From Algoriphagus sp. AGSA1 (GTDB taxonomy: Bacteria; Bacteroidota; Bacteroidia; Cytophagales; Cyclobacteriaceae), in the NCBI RefSeq assembly GCF_021390545.1, contig NZ_JAJUWR010000013.1, positions 114,102 through 178,101 on the forward strand: a DNA stretch of 64,000 nucleotides. The letters are read 5' to 3'. The position numbers and the translations under genes were made by a program. This document shows positions 35,520 to 44,516 of the stretch, piece by piece; within the stretch, counting starts at the first letter, position 1; the number at the start of each line of letters is the position of its first letter. Under the pieces are notes generated by a model. That model was not told the DNA's origin. It searched no databases and worked only from the letters and a program-made list of their open reading frames with translations.

Positions 35520-36833
35520 TTAGTTGAATAGATCCGTGCCAAGAGTGAATTTCAATTCCTCGGCTTTCTTTTGGATTTCCAGTTTGTTTTCAAGAATGAT
35601 CGTTTTGTTTTCTAAGTAGGCCTCAAAAAAATCCAGAAAGGCTAACATTCCGAGGTCTCGGTTTTTGAAATTGCTGATATAGTTTTCCAGTAGATTATCC
35701 AGAGTCTGCTCGTATTCCGGGTCAATTTCCCGATATAGCGCTATGCTGTTTTGCAGATTTTGCCAGGAAAGAATCAATTCATTTCCTATTTCCTGAGCTT
35801 TATAGGATCTTAACAATTCAGCTTGCTTGATCGTAAATTCGGCATGTCTGATATTTCCCTGGTTTCGGTTGAAAGCCGGGAGATCCATGGTAAGACCAAA
35901 TCCGAAGAAATTATAGAGGAAGTTCCCGCCCCGGTCATAGCCTGCTTTCAAAGCGAGATCTGGAACTCTTTGGGCTTTTTCGTAACGATAATTTTTCTGC
36001 GCATATTCCTCGTTAAGCAATTCGATTTTGTAATCTGGCCGGGACTCCATCGCAAGGGAAGAAAGCTCACCTAGATTTAGCTTTTCCAGCTGCTCAATGT
36101 CCGGCTCATAACCCACTTCTGATATTATCAGATAGGTAGAGGGCGAGAGATTCAGGAGCAACTTGAGATCCTTCTGCTCCTTATGGAGTTCATCATCCAG
36201 ATCATTGATCTTCTTGGCTATTTCCAGTTCTGCGGCTTTCAGACGGATGTATTCTCCTTTAGCTACATTGCCTAGTTGCACCTGATTCTTATATGCGCTG
36301 GATAATAGCCGGATTGATTCTAGCTGAGTTTGATAGAGTTTTTTAGAGAATTGCAGGTATTGAAGGTCACTCAGACTATTTCGGAATTCCAACTTTAACC
36401 CGCGAAGCAGATCCTGAAAATACTGCTCTGCCATGGCCTCATTGACTTCCTCCAAAGCGACCAGTTTTTTTCGTTTGCCGGCGGTCTGTACCAATTGTTC
36501 TATGGAAACAGATATTTGTTGATTTCTGCCAAAATTGCCTGAAATGGGAGGCAGTCCCTCTCCAAAGTAGCCAGTTCCGTTTAATCCATTGACTGTAGTC
36601 CCAATATTGATTTCATCGAGTTCAAGGGTGGGATTTGGCCACAGTTTAGCTTGTAAAGTCAGTGCTTCTGCCTGTGGGATGTTCAGCTTCTCGGCCAAAA
36701 GCAAAAGATTCTCTTCTAAAAATTTTATCTCACTCTGCTGCCTGCTGATTCTTAAGGTGTCTTGGGCGGGAGAGGTGGTGAAAGAGAAAATACTAAGTAA
36801 TAAGATGCCTGATAGGCATTTTTTTATGTCCAT
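35520..36833 (-). CDS. TolC-family outer-membrane efflux protein
   Basis: Outer-membrane channel component of 437 residues with a signal peptide (MDIKKCLSGILLLSIFSFTT) and two helical repeats of the TolC fold, for example LWPNPTLELDEINIG in the first and KAGYDRGGNFLYNFFGFGL in the second. It is the first gene of the efflux operon after the two-component system, 66 bases from the kinase stop. It should form the channel for the adaptor and RND pump that follow. Confidence 0.92.
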   Translation of the reverse strand: MDIKKCLSGILLLSIFSFTTSPAQDTLRISRQQSEIKFLEENLLLLAEKLNIPQAEALTLQAKLWPNPTLELDEINIGTTVNGLNGTGYFGEGLPPISGNFGRNQQISVSIEQLVQTAGKRKKLVALEEVNEAMAEQYFQDLLRGLKLEFRNSLSDLQYLQFSKKLYQTQLESIRLLSSAYKNQVQLGNVAKGEYIRLKAAELEIAKKINDLDDELHKEQKDLKLLLNLSPSTYLIISEVGYEPDIEQLEKLNLGELSSLAMESRPDYKIELLNEEYAQKNYRYEKAQRVPDLALKAGYDRGGNFLYNFFGFGLTMDLPAFNRNQGNIRHAEFTIKQAELLRSYKAQEIGNELILSWQNLQNSIALYREIDPEYEQTLDNLLENYISNFKNRDLGMLAFLDFFEAYLENKTIILENKLEIQKKAEELKFTLGTDLFN

Positions 36834-36899
36834 ATCGTATTCGATTGATGGACAAAAGTGGGCTGGATAGCCTTAAAAAAACCTTAAGATGGATAAAAT

Positions 36900-38279
36900 T
36901 TACCTTAAGGGGATCCTGACGATGAAGGTGTTTTCCAGGGTAGAATGGTTGAGGTATCGGATGGTACCCCCTGTGAGTTTGATGATTTTTTTGGTCAGCA
37001 CCAAGCCTAATCCAAAGCCAACTTTTCCTTGACTATTCTTCCCTCTGAAGAAATGGTCGAATAACAGCTCCTGTTCCTGAGAGGATAAGCTCTCACCAGG
37101 GTTGGAAAATGAAATAGATAGCTCCTTATGACTGTTACAGCTTATCTGTATTGAAGCGGTTTCATTATTACTGTAAGCCAGACAGTTTGATAATAGGTTT
37201 TGAAATGCCTGCTTGAGTATTACCGGATTCGCCATCACCTTAAGTCGATCTTCATTAAGTTCTTCCCCTGAAAAATCCAACTGAAAATCAAAGGTGAATT
37301 CTGGGGCGATTATTCGAAAATCCTCCACGAGCTCAAATAATAACTCATCTATGCGTACTTCACTCACATCCAGCTCCTGGCCTGCTTCGACCTTGGAAAT
37401 CTGGAGCAGGCTATGAATGATCTCCCCGAGAAATTTTGCTTTGTTGGTCAACTGGGTGAGATGATCTGCCAGCATATGATCATTCACATCCCCCTTCAAA
37501 CGCTCTAGTTCTGATACCAAAATGGAGATTGGGGTTTTTAGTTCGTGTGAAATGTGCTGCACTGCATGTTTCTGGAAAGCCATGGACTCATTTGTCCTTT
37601 TCAGCAGGATGTTAAAACTCTGGTATAATTGGTCTATTTCGACTAAGCCGGAGGCAGGAAGCTTGAGCAATTGGTTTTGACTTGCGTTGAATTTAAAATG
37701 CTTAATGTCCTCGGAAAGCTGAGTAATTGGTCTGGCTAGTTTCTGGGCGAGAAAGTAAGACAGCATAACCACGGTGACCAAAATACCCAAGAAGATTATT
37801 CCCAGTGTGTTTTTGAGAAATTCCAGTTTGCTTATACCATATTCATCATAAGCTTTGGAAATACCATAATAGCTTTTATCATCTTTTTCATAATAGGTGC
37901 CGATGACATCATACTCCCCTTCCTTGGTTTCTATCCAGCTCGTTTCTGGGGATAGGGTGTAGAGGATTGTTTCGGGATCATTGATCGAGAGATCATCTAT
38001 ACTGGAGAAAATCAGTGTTTTTTTTCCATCATAAATCAGTAGCTTCTCATCAAAAAAATCATTGATAGAGAGCTCATCCATAGCTTTGGATAAATTTTCA
38101 CTCTGTTCTTTGTACTGTGAAATTAGATTGATAGTAAGAATAATTTTAGCCCTTTGCCTTTGCTGGAATTCCTCTTCCCTATATTCTGAGAAGAGTATAA
38201 AAACTGTGGTAAGTGATAGTGCGGCCAATATCGTCACAGCACTTACGAAATAGATCAGTATCCGCCTTCTTATTCTCAT
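36900..38279 (-). CDS. OmpR-type sensor histidine kinase
   Basis: Membrane sensor of 459 residues. Transmembrane segments lie near 8-30 and 156-178, enclosing a periplasmic sensor of about 125 residues. A HAMP linker follows, then HisKA with His245 in QHISHELKTPIS. The ATPase domain has the N box (FQNLLSNCLAYSNN), G1-like FSNPGESL and the VGFGLGLVLTKKII lid. It overlaps the response regulator gene by four bases. It probably controls the efflux operon directly downstream. Confidence 0.94.
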   Translation of the reverse strand: MRIRRRILIYFVSAVTILAALSLTTVFILFSEYREEEFQQRQRAKIILTINLISQYKEQSENLSKAMDELSINDFFDEKLLIYDGKKTLIFSSIDDLSINDPETILYTLSPETSWIETKEGEYDVIGTYYEKDDKSYYGISKAYDEYGISKLEFLKNTLGIIFLGILVTVVMLSYFLAQKLARPITQLSEDIKHFKFNASQNQLLKLPASGLVEIDQLYQSFNILLKRTNESMAFQKHAVQHISHELKTPISILVSELERLKGDVNDHMLADHLTQLTNKAKFLGEIIHSLLQISKVEAGQELDVSEVRIDELLFELVEDFRIIAPEFTFDFQLDFSGEELNEDRLKVMANPVILKQAFQNLLSNCLAYSNNETASIQISCNSHKELSISFSNPGESLSSQEQELLFDHFFRGKNSQGKVGFGLGLVLTKKIIKLTGGTIRYLNHSTLENTFIVRIPLR

Positions 38280-38953
38280 TGTGCGTCCAGATAGTAGCCA
38301 TATCCCACTTTTGTTTTAATAGTCTGGGTACTGTAAGGCTTGTCAATTTTGTTGCGGAGAAAATTGATATAGACCTCGATTGTATTGGTGTTAGCTTCCA
38401 TATTGGTACCCCAGATTGCCTGTATGAGTTCCTTTTTCAGCACAATTTCACCTGGATTCTGGGCTAGTCTTTTCAGGATCTGATATTCTCTTGGAGTAAG
38501 ATTTATTTCAGTTCCCTGTTTAGTCACCTGGCTTTTATCCAAATCAATAGAAAGGTCACCGACAATTACCTTTTGATTATTCAATGTCTTGGAACCGGCT
38601 CTTTTCAGTAATGAATTCACACGCAAGATGAGCTCACGCATAAAGAATGGTTTGCTCAGGTAATCATCTGCTCCGGCTTCATATCCTTTTATTTTGTCTT
38701 CTAACTCGGAAAAGGCAGTCAGGATGATGACTGGTGTAGAGGCATTGAAAGTTCTGAATTCTCTACATACATCAAATCCACTTTTGCCGGGTAAGCTTAT
38801 ATCCAGAATGATACAGTCATAAACCCGTTGACGTAGGCTTTTTTCTGCCAATAATCCGTCATAAAACTGATAGCTTTGAAATCCTTCGGCCTTGAGAACT
38901 TCTGAAATATTTGAGTTTAATATGGGATCGTCCTCTACAATTAAAATGTCCAT
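38276..38953 (-). CDS. OmpR-family response regulator
   Basis: Transcriptional regulator of 225 residues. The receiver domain has the phospho-Asp51 (CIILDISLPGKSG) and KPF at LSKPFFMREL. The C-terminal winged helix contains LTPREYQILKRLAQNPGEIV and the TQTIKTKVGYGYYLD end typical of OmpR. It is translated before its kinase (four-base overlap). By position it should activate or repress the TolC-adaptor-RND-SBF operon. Confidence 0.94.
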   Translation of the reverse strand: MDILIVEDDPILNSNISEVLKAEGFQSYQFYDGLLAEKSLRQRVYDCIILDISLPGKSGFDVCREFRTFNASTPVIILTAFSELEDKIKGYEAGADDYLSKPFFMRELILRVNSLLKRAGSKTLNNQKVIVGDLSIDLDKSQVTKQGTEINLTPREYQILKRLAQNPGEIVLKKELIQAIWGTNMEANTNTIEVYINFLRNKIDKPYSTQTIKTKVGYGYYLDAQ

Positions 38954-38998
38954 AAGTAATTTGAGTGATATCAGCTGTTAGCCTTTTCAGATAAGTTG

Positions 38999-40465
38999 CT
39001 ATGCTCCTTTACTCAACAGATTTTTTATAAGGGGTTCCTGGCTCTCGTCTTCGAGCATAATCATTAAATTATCACCTTCCATCAATTCCGTGTGACCGTT
39101 TGGAGTGATAAATTTTTTGTCCCGCTTTATCACGACTACGAGTGAACTCGCCGGAAAACCTATTTCAAGTATTTTCTTTCCTATGGAAGAACTGCCTTCT
39201 TCAAGGCGAATTTCCATTACCGCATTTTTGAAATCGTCGGAGAGTTCTAAGTCTAGCAGCGTTTTTCTTTTCAGTTCTGCCGGAAGAGCTAAACCCAAAA
39301 GTTTTGCGGCAAGGGGAAGAGTAGGTGCCTGTATGGCTACCGAAGTCAATACAATAAAGAACACAATGTGGAATAGCGTCCATGACATTTCTATCCCCGC
39401 TATCATAGGCAGAGTGGCAAACACAATCGGTACAGCGCCGCGTAAGCCTACCCATGAGATAAAAGTTTTTTCTTTGAGACTGAATTTGAAAAAGGAAAGT
39501 GCCATAAAAACACCTATGGGTCTGGCTATAAATATCAGGAACATGGCAGCGGTCAAGGCTATGCCCGCCACGGGAAATAGCTGCTTAGGAAATACCAAAA
39601 GACCCAATGAAATGAACATTACCACCTGCATCAGCCAGGCCACTCCATCGAAAAATTTCATCAAGCTTTTCTTATGCGCCATGTTGGAATTGCCCACTGT
39701 AATCGCAGCAATATATACCGCCAAAAAACCATTGCCTTTGCATAGATCCACAACAGTGTAAGTGATCAAAACCAAAGCGAGCAACATGACAGGATAAAGT
39801 CCTTCAAAATCAAGTTTGACTTTATTGGTAAGTAGTACTATCGCACGTCCAAATAGCCAACCAAGCAAGCCGCCTACGATCATCTGGATAACAAAGAGCG
39901 GTATGATCTCCCAAATGGAGTTGTTTTCCAGGGTAATAAAACCCAGGATGGAAATGGTCAGGAAATAGGCCATGGGATCATTGCTTCCACTTTCCAGTTC
40001 CAGAAGAGGGCGTAGATTTCCTTTCAATCCCAGACTTTTAGCCCTTAAAACAGAGAATACAGCGGCAGCATCTGTAGAGGAGACTATTGCTCCCAGAAGT
40101 AGACTTTCTAACACAGATAAGTCAGTGATCCAATAAACAAACGCACCCAAAGAGGCACTTGTAAGCAGCACACCAATGGTAGATAAGGAAACTCCAGCCC
40201 AAAGTACCGGCTTAATACTTGGCCATTTGGTATCCATACCGCCTGAAAACAAAATGTATGTCAACGCAATAATTCCAAGAAGCTGGGTAATTGCGGGATT
40301 TTCGAACTTGATTCCCCCAAGTCCGTCTGATCCTGCCAGCATACCCACACCTAAGAAGATCAATAGTAGGGGAATCCCTGTTTTGCCCGAGGTACGGCTT
40401 GCCAAAACTCCGGCTAGGAGTAAAACGGAGCTTATTAAAAGAATATTCTGAGCAGTAAAAACCAT
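38999..40465 (-). CDS. K+/H+ antiporter of the CPA1 family (NhaP2/CvrA-like)
   Basis: Inner-membrane protein of 488 residues with about twelve hydrophobic segments. The antiporter signature is intact: GAIVSSTDAAAVFSVLRAK in the middle, with ELESGSNDPMAYFL just after. The C-terminal 90 residues form a soluble TrkA-C-like domain (EIGFPASSLVVVIKRDKKF, then GDNLMIML). It exchanges potassium or sodium against protons. It lies 45 bases before the response regulator gene and may be read through into it. Confidence 0.9.
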   Translation of the reverse strand: MVFTAQNILLISSVLLLAGVLASRTSGKTGIPLLLIFLGVGMLAGSDGLGGIKFENPAITQLLGIIALTYILFSGGMDTKWPSIKPVLWAGVSLSTIGVLLTSASLGAFVYWITDLSVLESLLLGAIVSSTDAAAVFSVLRAKSLGLKGNLRPLLELESGSNDPMAYFLTISILGFITLENNSIWEIIPLFVIQMIVGGLLGWLFGRAIVLLTNKVKLDFEGLYPVMLLALVLITYTVVDLCKGNGFLAVYIAAITVGNSNMAHKKSLMKFFDGVAWLMQVVMFISLGLLVFPKQLFPVAGIALTAAMFLIFIARPIGVFMALSFFKFSLKEKTFISWVGLRGAVPIVFATLPMIAGIEMSWTLFHIVFFIVLTSVAIQAPTLPLAAKLLGLALPAELKRKTLLDLELSDDFKNAVMEIRLEEGSSSIGKKILEIGFPASSLVVVIKRDKKFITPNGHTELMEGDNLMIMLEDESQEPLIKNLLSKGA

Positions 40466-40576
40466 TAAAATTTAAGGGATTGATCTGTAAAACTAGCCAA
40501 GTTTTGCCATTCCTAAAAGTTAGGCCAATTCTATGAAAAAAGGCAAAGATTTCTCAATTCAGCAAAGTGTGTTTTA

Positions 40577-40611
40577 CAAAAAAAACCGACTGCTTTTCAG
40601 CAACCGGTTTT
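40577..40611 (-). terminator. Terminator behind the large M14 peptidase gene
   Basis: On the minus strand AAAACCG, an inner TGCT/AGCA stem, CGGTTTT and eight T. It lies about 66 bases after the peptidase stop. Confidence 0.88.
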
Positions 40612-40676
40612 GAAACTTATTTCAAATTACTCTAATTTCTTTTCTTGGTTCTTGAATCTAATCTCTGGGTTCTAAC

Positions 40677-43208
40677 TTATTGTCCCACCAAAAAAACAGC
40701 ATTGCTTAAAACAAGCTTGCCCGACTCCCAGAATCCCCTGAAAACAGGATCATCCACAAAATAGATGATGGATCCACTACCTGAATTTTCTACACCAATC
40801 GCCATAGATTCTCCCATAGTAGATTTGATTTTGTAACCTATATATCCTGTTCGATGTGCGTTATTTGATGAAATCACTCCTGCATTGATACCATTATTCA
40901 AGTATGCATATCGATTGGAGTTGTTTTTTAGAGTATAGTATTTTCCACCGGTTCCATAGCCCAGTGGATGTGTCTTATCCATAGTCACTTCATAGATAGC
41001 CCCAGCAGCACCACCTGAAATTGCCAAGCGCTCACTTTCTTGATAAGGAGCTAGACGTTCTGCTTTTGCCAAGGAATCTGCAACCTCTTTTGCGGCCTTC
41101 TTCTCATCATCCGAGCCGAAAGTTTTCAGCCCATAGCCTTCCTTGTCGGCAAACAAACTTAACGCCTGGTCGATGGCGATCAGCTTTCCCCCTGCACCTA
41201 CCCATTCCATTAGGGATTTTTGAGCAGCTTCGGTTAAAGCACTGCCCCAGAGAGATGGAAGTATAATTACATCATATTTCCTCAGGTCGTAGCGGGACAT
41301 TCTGGACGTTTCCAGATTAGTAAGAGGATAGTTAAGATCTTGCTCAAAGTAATGCCAAATCGCACCATAATTTAAAGAACTCGTGCCTTCTCCGCCGATA
41401 AGAGCCACCTTTGGAGCTTTGATCATACGGATATTCGGAGAGCCGAAGTCTTTGCCTTTGTCCATATACCCACTCATGGTAGTTGCCAGAGTTACTTCAT
41501 GCTTGTTGGCTATGTCCACTACTTTGGCGTCAAAGTTTGGAACATACTCATTCCCGCCCTTGGTGATCAAAAGAGACCCTGCTGGGAAGCTCTTTCCTTC
41601 TACTTCGAAATCAAACTCATTGAATTTTACCCGGATCCCTTCTTGTAGCAACGCCGATAAGAAAGCAGCATCGCGTGTACCTTGCCATGCAGCAAGGTAA
41701 GCAACCGGGGTTTTTCCCACTTGGTTTGCCGCAAATGGCTTCTTCTCATAGGCAGAGGAGGCATCAAGTCTTGTTTCTACTGCAAAAGCCTTTAATCCAT
41801 AGGCATATGGCATAGCCCAGCTCGTGATGTCATAAGTAATACTGTCATGCAGGGCAGGGTTTGGTTCAAAAAGCACTTGAGCCAACACAGACTTCGGTTG
41901 GAAAGCACTGATGATAATGTCCTGCTCTGAAGTGGAGAATGACTCGTTTTTGCCAGTGCCATAAGAAAAGCCTTTCAATCCTGATTTTGAACCTGCTTTG
42001 CCATAGCGGATACCGTTTTTGTCCAGCAATTCAAGCAATTTGGCTATTTGGGTCGGGTTACTTTCCCCTTTGATGACAAAGGCTTTATATTTCCCTTTTG
42101 GATTGGTTGAGTTGTCTTTGTAAAACTTTTCGAACTCTGAAATCAGTTTCTCCGCATTCTGGCTGGTCACTTCAGCTGCCGACATGGCTGCAGTATAATG
42201 GCCTTCAATTCTGGAGCTTAGTGTCACGGTGTCACCCACGGCATTATATCCCCCCAGTCCTGCCAGACCACTTCCTCCTTGTTCTATAGTCATACCTATA
42301 GCTCCATTGAACATAGGATAGGAATCCCCATAGGAAGGATACAACAGATCAAAACGCTCTTTTGTGAAGTAAAAGCGCCCTGCTTCATCGAAGTATTTTG
42401 CAGTATTTCTACCAAAGATGTCCTGGAATTCATGTTGCCACTGAGTGAGTTGCTCGTGTAGAGGCTCAGCGGCAGGAGCCATATAGAAAGGGTTGTTGAT
42501 TCCTTGCTCATGGAAGTCAAGGTGCAATTGGGGCAACCATTCATTATATAGTTTCATTCTGGCCTGTGATTCCACCTGTACCTGCCATGCCCAATCTCTG
42601 TTCAGATCAAACAAATAGTGATTTGCACGTCCGCCGGGCCAAGGTTCGCTGTGCTCTACAGATTGCAAGTCCGGCTGCAAGATGGTGTTCATTTTCTGAT
42701 TGTACCACATCGAATAGCGGTCACGACCATCTGGATTGATGCATGGATCTATGATGATCACCTGATTTTTCAGCCAATCTTGAGATTCCGCATTAGTAGG
42801 GTCTGCTAAGGTGTGAAAGGAGGAAATGGCAGCTTCCATACCTACAGACTCATTTCCATGCACATTGAAAGACATCCAGTTGATTGGGACGGAAGTGGAA
42901 GGGGCACCATCCAAAATTCCGGCTCTTTTCAGATTGTCCTCACGGATTTGCTCCAGATCAGCCATGTTTTGAGCACTGGATAGAATTGCGACTATCAGTG
43001 GTCGTTTCTCGTTGGTTTCTCCGTATTGTATGAGCTTTACATTCGGATTATTCGCGGCGATATGCTCAAAGTAATCCACCATGCGATGATGTGGAGTGAA
43101 CCTGTCACCGGGTTTGTATCCTAAAAACTGCTCAGGGGTTTGTATTTGGGACCAAGAGCTCAAGCTGGTCGAAATAGCTAAAATTGTTAGAAGTATAAGT
43201 TTTTTCAT
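40677..43208 (-). CDS. Large secreted M14-family metallopeptidase
   Basis: Protein of 843 residues. I chose MKKLILLTILAISTSLSSWS, a clear signal peptide, over an ATG 105 bases upstream. The M14 zinc site is NVHGNESVGMEA (HxxE) with the later His in LDFHEQG. The C-terminal 450 residues include a class-I amidotransferase-like segment (WEWVGAGG-type text near GVGGKLIAIDQALS) and others of unclear function. It should act on peptides in the periplasm or outside. It is not closely related to the M14 protein at 23144-24943 beyond the catalytic core. Confidence 0.9.
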   Translation of the reverse strand: MKKLILLTILAISTSLSSWSQIQTPEQFLGYKPGDRFTPHHRMVDYFEHIAANNPNVKLIQYGETNEKRPLIVAILSSAQNMADLEQIREDNLKRAGILDGAPSTSVPINWMSFNVHGNESVGMEAAISSFHTLADPTNAESQDWLKNQVIIIDPCINPDGRDRYSMWYNQKMNTILQPDLQSVEHSEPWPGGRANHYLFDLNRDWAWQVQVESQARMKLYNEWLPQLHLDFHEQGINNPFYMAPAAEPLHEQLTQWQHEFQDIFGRNTAKYFDEAGRFYFTKERFDLLYPSYGDSYPMFNGAIGMTIEQGGSGLAGLGGYNAVGDTVTLSSRIEGHYTAAMSAAEVTSQNAEKLISEFEKFYKDNSTNPKGKYKAFVIKGESNPTQIAKLLELLDKNGIRYGKAGSKSGLKGFSYGTGKNESFSTSEQDIIISAFQPKSVLAQVLFEPNPALHDSITYDITSWAMPYAYGLKAFAVETRLDASSAYEKKPFAANQVGKTPVAYLAAWQGTRDAAFLSALLQEGIRVKFNEFDFEVEGKSFPAGSLLITKGGNEYVPNFDAKVVDIANKHEVTLATTMSGYMDKGKDFGSPNIRMIKAPKVALIGGEGTSSLNYGAIWHYFEQDLNYPLTNLETSRMSRYDLRKYDVIILPSLWGSALTEAAQKSLMEWVGAGGKLIAIDQALSLFADKEGYGLKTFGSDDEKKAAKEVADSLAKAERLAPYQESERLAISGGAAGAIYEVTMDKTHPLGYGTGGKYYTLKNNSNRYAYLNNGINAGVISSNNAHRTGYIGYKIKSTMGESMAIGVENSGSGSIIYFVDDPVFRGFWESGKLVLSNAVFLVGQ

Positions 43209-43413
43209 AAAGTTGGGTAGAATATGAAGCCATGAATTTAAGAGGAATTGTCTTTTGAATTGATACCGGTGAAAAAAGCTTGTTTGTGTGGATGATCTCA
43301 ATATCGGGGCCATTGAAGGTATAGAATCCTGTCCAACTTAGTTTTTGTCCTAGGCTTCGGTAGATTAGGGTTGACTGTACTTTGAAGATAGGTATAGGAT
43401 GTATTAACATGTA

Positions 43414-43456
43414 TTACCATGAAAATCGTAAATCATACTTTCGATTTTCATGGTAA
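43414..43456 (+). promoter_or_regulatory. 15-bp inverted repeat at the start of the decayed ATPase fragment
   Basis: TTACCATGAAAATCG (43414-43428), 13-base spacer, CGATTTTCATGGTAA (43442-43456). The arms are perfect complements and the right arm contains the ATG of the ATPase fragment. It looks like an autoregulatory operator or a mobile-element end. Confidence 0.55.
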
Positions 43457-43602
43457 AAGATCGATTAATTCTCCCATTGCTTCAGGAATACCTGTCAATT
43501 TCCCTTGCCGTAGGCCTTCTTGGCCCAAGGCAGGTGGGGAAGACCACTCTTGTAAAAAACCTGAATCTCGGCAAGGAGAGTGTTTATATTGATCTGGAAT
43601 AG
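43450..43602 (+). pseudogene. Truncated AAA/DUF4143-type ATPase fragment
   Basis: An ATG followed by 50 codons and TAG. It has an N-terminal helix (MVKDRLILPLLQEYLSISLA) and a perfect Walker A, GPRQVGKTT, then ends at SVYIDLE where a family member would continue for about 330 residues. The following DNA does not resume the family in any frame. It is most likely the remnant of a full gene, too short to be functional on its own. Confidence 0.75.
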
Positions 43603-43630
43603 CAATAGCTAAGATTGCCGTTTGATTATG

Positions 43631-43960
43631 CTATTGCTGAGCTTGATAACTCCGCCTATATACTTCTACCCCCACTCTATCGATATGCTCCAACAACGCA
43701 GCTTCTTTGATGGAATGGTAGTTTAGCACGTCAAATTTGTAAGGCATATTGGTCTCTTCATTCAAGAAATAACTAATCTTACTTATTGTGTCAAAATCTA
43801 AGTTTTCCCCTTTAAGAGCAATATCCACATCACTGCCATTTCTGAAGTTCCCCTTGGCACGACTCCCGAAAATATAAGCACTTTGTACCCCAGCATGATC
43901 TCTCAACAGACTAAGAATTGCGTCCAAATCCGTATCCAAAAGACCAAATTTATTCTTCAT
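43631..43960 (-). CDS. mntA: MNT-family nucleotidyltransferase (antitoxin of an MNT-HEPN pair)
   Basis: Minimal nucleotidyltransferase of 109 residues. The signature GSRAKGNFRNGSDVD (G-S-x10-D-x-D) is complete, with a third acid likely in KFDVLNY. In type VII toxin-antitoxin pairs this protein AMPylates and inactivates the HEPN toxin. Its start overlaps the HEPN gene end by 11 bases. It follows the HEPN gene on the same strand, as in other hepT-mntA operons. Confidence 0.9.
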   Translation of the reverse strand: MKNKFGLLDTDLDAILSLLRDHAGVQSAYIFGSRAKGNFRNGSDVDIALKGENLDFDTISKISYFLNEETNMPYKFDVLNYHSIKEAALLEHIDRVGVEVYRRSYQAQQ

Positions 43961-44360
43961 CTAGCTTTTGTTTGAAAGTGTCTAGCAAAGCTTTTAGTAG
44001 TGGAAAGTACTTATTACTGATCAGTTGCTCCATATCACTTGCTTTTTGCTCGTCGTAGGTATGTTCAGTTAAGTTTCTATCCTGCAACAAATCCATCCAG
44101 TCATGCCCATTTTCCAACGTCCCCATTTCGAATGCCTTCTTTAAAGCACTTCTTGGTGATTTGATATCCACAAAGCCCTGATCTTCCAAATAATCCTTCA
44201 CCATATTCCACGCTAATTCAAAACTCATCTCAAAAAACTGGATAATCCCTGCTTTCTGGACGATATCCGGTTTTTCAATTTGTAATGCATTTTCCAGATG
44301 ATTCATTGCTTTATTGAAATTAGAGAAGCGTTGTTTCCAGCGTATATCATCTTTAGACAT
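43950..44360 (-). CDS. hepT: HEPN-family toxin of an MNT-HEPN pair (HI0074-like)
   Basis: HEPN ribonuclease-type protein of 136 residues, helical throughout. The motif R-x4-H-x-Y is present as RNLTEHTY, giving the RNase residues and the Tyr that the partner MNT modifies. It was formerly called a nucleotidyltransferase substrate-binding protein. It heads the two-gene operon. A 22-base inverted repeat 29 bases upstream of its start is a likely operator. Confidence 0.9.
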   Translation of the reverse strand: MSKDDIRWKQRFSNFNKAMNHLENALQIEKPDIVQKAGIIQFFEMSFELAWNMVKDYLEDQGFVDIKSPRSALKKAFEMGTLENGHDWMDLLQDRNLTEHTYDEQKASDMEQLISNKYFPLLKALLDTFKQKLDEE

Positions 44361-44388
44361 ATTGTCGTGGGTTTTTCTGAGGGTTATG

Positions 44389-44410
44389 CTAAAATAAGGC
44401 TTTATTTTAG
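44389..44410 (-). promoter_or_regulatory. Inverted repeat upstream of the MNT-HEPN operon
   Basis: CTAAAATAA (44389-44397), loop GGCT, TTATTTTAG (44402-44410): nine perfect pairs around four bases, 29 bases ahead of the HEPN start codon. The position fits an autoregulatory operator. It lacks a T-run, so it is not a terminator. Confidence 0.55.
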
Positions 44411-44516
44411 ATCTGTAGGAATCTTGGGAAAACAGCTAGTCCAAATAAAAAGATTTGGTCATAAAGACATGCAGCCTTCAAAATCTCGTTATTGTGAATT
44501 GCAAACCTAATTCCAT

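Noticed and set aside
40677..43313. Upstream ATG at 43313 as start of the large M14 peptidase
   Set aside because: It places 35 non-signal residues before a perfect signal peptide; the downstream ATG at 43208 is preferred.
43132..43410. A 92-residue minus-strand ORF ahead of the large M14 peptidase
   Set aside because: It overlaps the peptidase start in another frame, has no recognisable features, and the region is better explained as the peptidase promoter and 5' region.
44389..44410. The inverted repeat before hepT as a terminator
   Set aside because: It lacks a T-run and is placed upstream of the operon it would regulate.
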